NCBI GenBank assembly: GCA_003232175.1
Contig: QILX01000138.1
Span: 1 to 7,126 of the forward strand
Reading direction: 5' to 3'
Length of the DNA: 7,126 nt
DNA from: Hyphomicrobiales bacterium
Lineage (GTDB): Bacteria > Pseudomonadota > Alphaproteobacteria > Rhizobiales > SZUA-8
Shown: piece by piece, positions 6,813 to 7,126 of the stretch
Layout of the letters: each line of letters begins with the position of its first letter
Position numbering within the stretch: the stretch's first letter is position 1
Made by a program: the position numbers and the translations under genes
The notes under the pieces: model-generated
What the model was told of the DNA's origin: nothing
The model's database searches: none
Seen by the model: only the letters and a program-made list of their open reading frames with translations

Positions 6813-7126
6813 TCATTTCCCTCTGAAAAGCAGACAGCCACGCCTGAGCACGTTTGTCAAACAATGTAGTCCGCCCAGATTTTCAGCAAGCTTCTGACCA
6901 TCCGGAATCGTCAGCACCTCGAACTCCAGTATTTCCCAGATTTCCGCATTACACGCGTCGGTTTTGGATAGCTCTGGCCAGTGATTATGACCGTATTGTG
7001 CGACCCATACGGCGTTAACCTTTTCGGCGATTTTTTGGACCAACACATTGTTTGACGACGCATAAATCCATATCCGGCGGCATTCTTCTACACTATCCAT
7101 GTAAATCATCGGCAGCGGATTTCGGA
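6813..7126 (-). CDS. Unrecognised hypothetical protein, probably cut by the window edge
   Basis: I do not recognise this protein. The frame is open from the edge (7126) to a TGA at 6815-6813. The first ATG inside (7109) gives 98 residues, and a second follows at residue 4, but neither has a Shine-Dalgarno sequence, and the frame upstream stays open, so the true start may lie outside. The sequence has normal protein composition: a Trp/Tyr-bearing helical start (ECRRIWIYASSNNVLVQKIAEKV), several Cys residues, an acidic stretch (AEIWEILEFEVLTIPDG) and a basic end (LRRGCLLFRGK). No signal peptide or membrane segment is seen. GC appears lower by eye than in the operon. It is cut off from the operon by the inverted repeat, and nothing ties it to export. 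Confidence 0.55.
   Translation of the reverse strand, partial: RNPLPMIYMDSVEECRRIWIYASSNNVLVQKIAEKVNAVWVAQYGHNHWPELSKTDACNAEIWEILEFEVLTIPDGQKLAENLGGLHCLTNVLRRGCLLFRGK

Overview
The window holds one tight minus-strand operon for peptide maturation and export. It encodes, in order of transcription, a HlyD-type periplasmic adaptor (6602-5310), an ABC exporter with an N-terminal C39 leader peptidase (5313-3178), a second ABC exporter with a long non-peptidase N-terminal region (3176-666), and a small single-domain cyclic-nucleotide-binding-fold protein (645-124). By gene order and sequence motifs this is an export module of the NHLM/NHLP type (nitrile hydratase leader microcin/peptide; families TIGR03794 HlyD, TIGR03796 ABC1, TIGR03797 ABC2). 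These assignments come from memory of the families; no search was run.

Layout from high to low coordinates, the direction of transcription: an unrecognised minus-strand gene open to the window edge (7126-6813); an 83-bp imperfect inverted repeat (6718-6800) of the short dispersed palindrome type common in alphaproteobacteria; a leader region with an orphan Shine-Dalgarno-like run and a small GAAA-loop hairpin; then the four operon genes. Junctions are tight: a 4-base GTGA overlap between HlyD and ABC1, a TGAGATG junction between ABC1 and ABC2, and a 20-base gap before the last gene. Beyond the last gene (1-123) no coding region can be supported, but there is a near-perfect CRP/FNR-type dyad at 65-82.

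How the parts should work together (family knowledge plus inference): ABC1 would cleave a double-glycine-type leader from a precursor using Cys17/His90/Asp106 and move the product through the inner membrane with ABC2. HlyD would link the pumps to a TolC-type outer-membrane channel. The cNMP-fold protein has no DNA-binding domain and is probably an accessory rather than a transcription factor. Neither a precursor peptide, a modification enzyme nor an outer-membrane factor is encoded in the window, so the cargo is unknown.

The organism is probably a Gram-negative alphaproteobacterium, perhaps Sphingomonadales. The basis is moderate-to-high GC by eye, the HlyD partner, and the inverted repeat with GCGAAGCAATCCAG-type arms. 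The lineage is an inference with moderate-to-low confidence.
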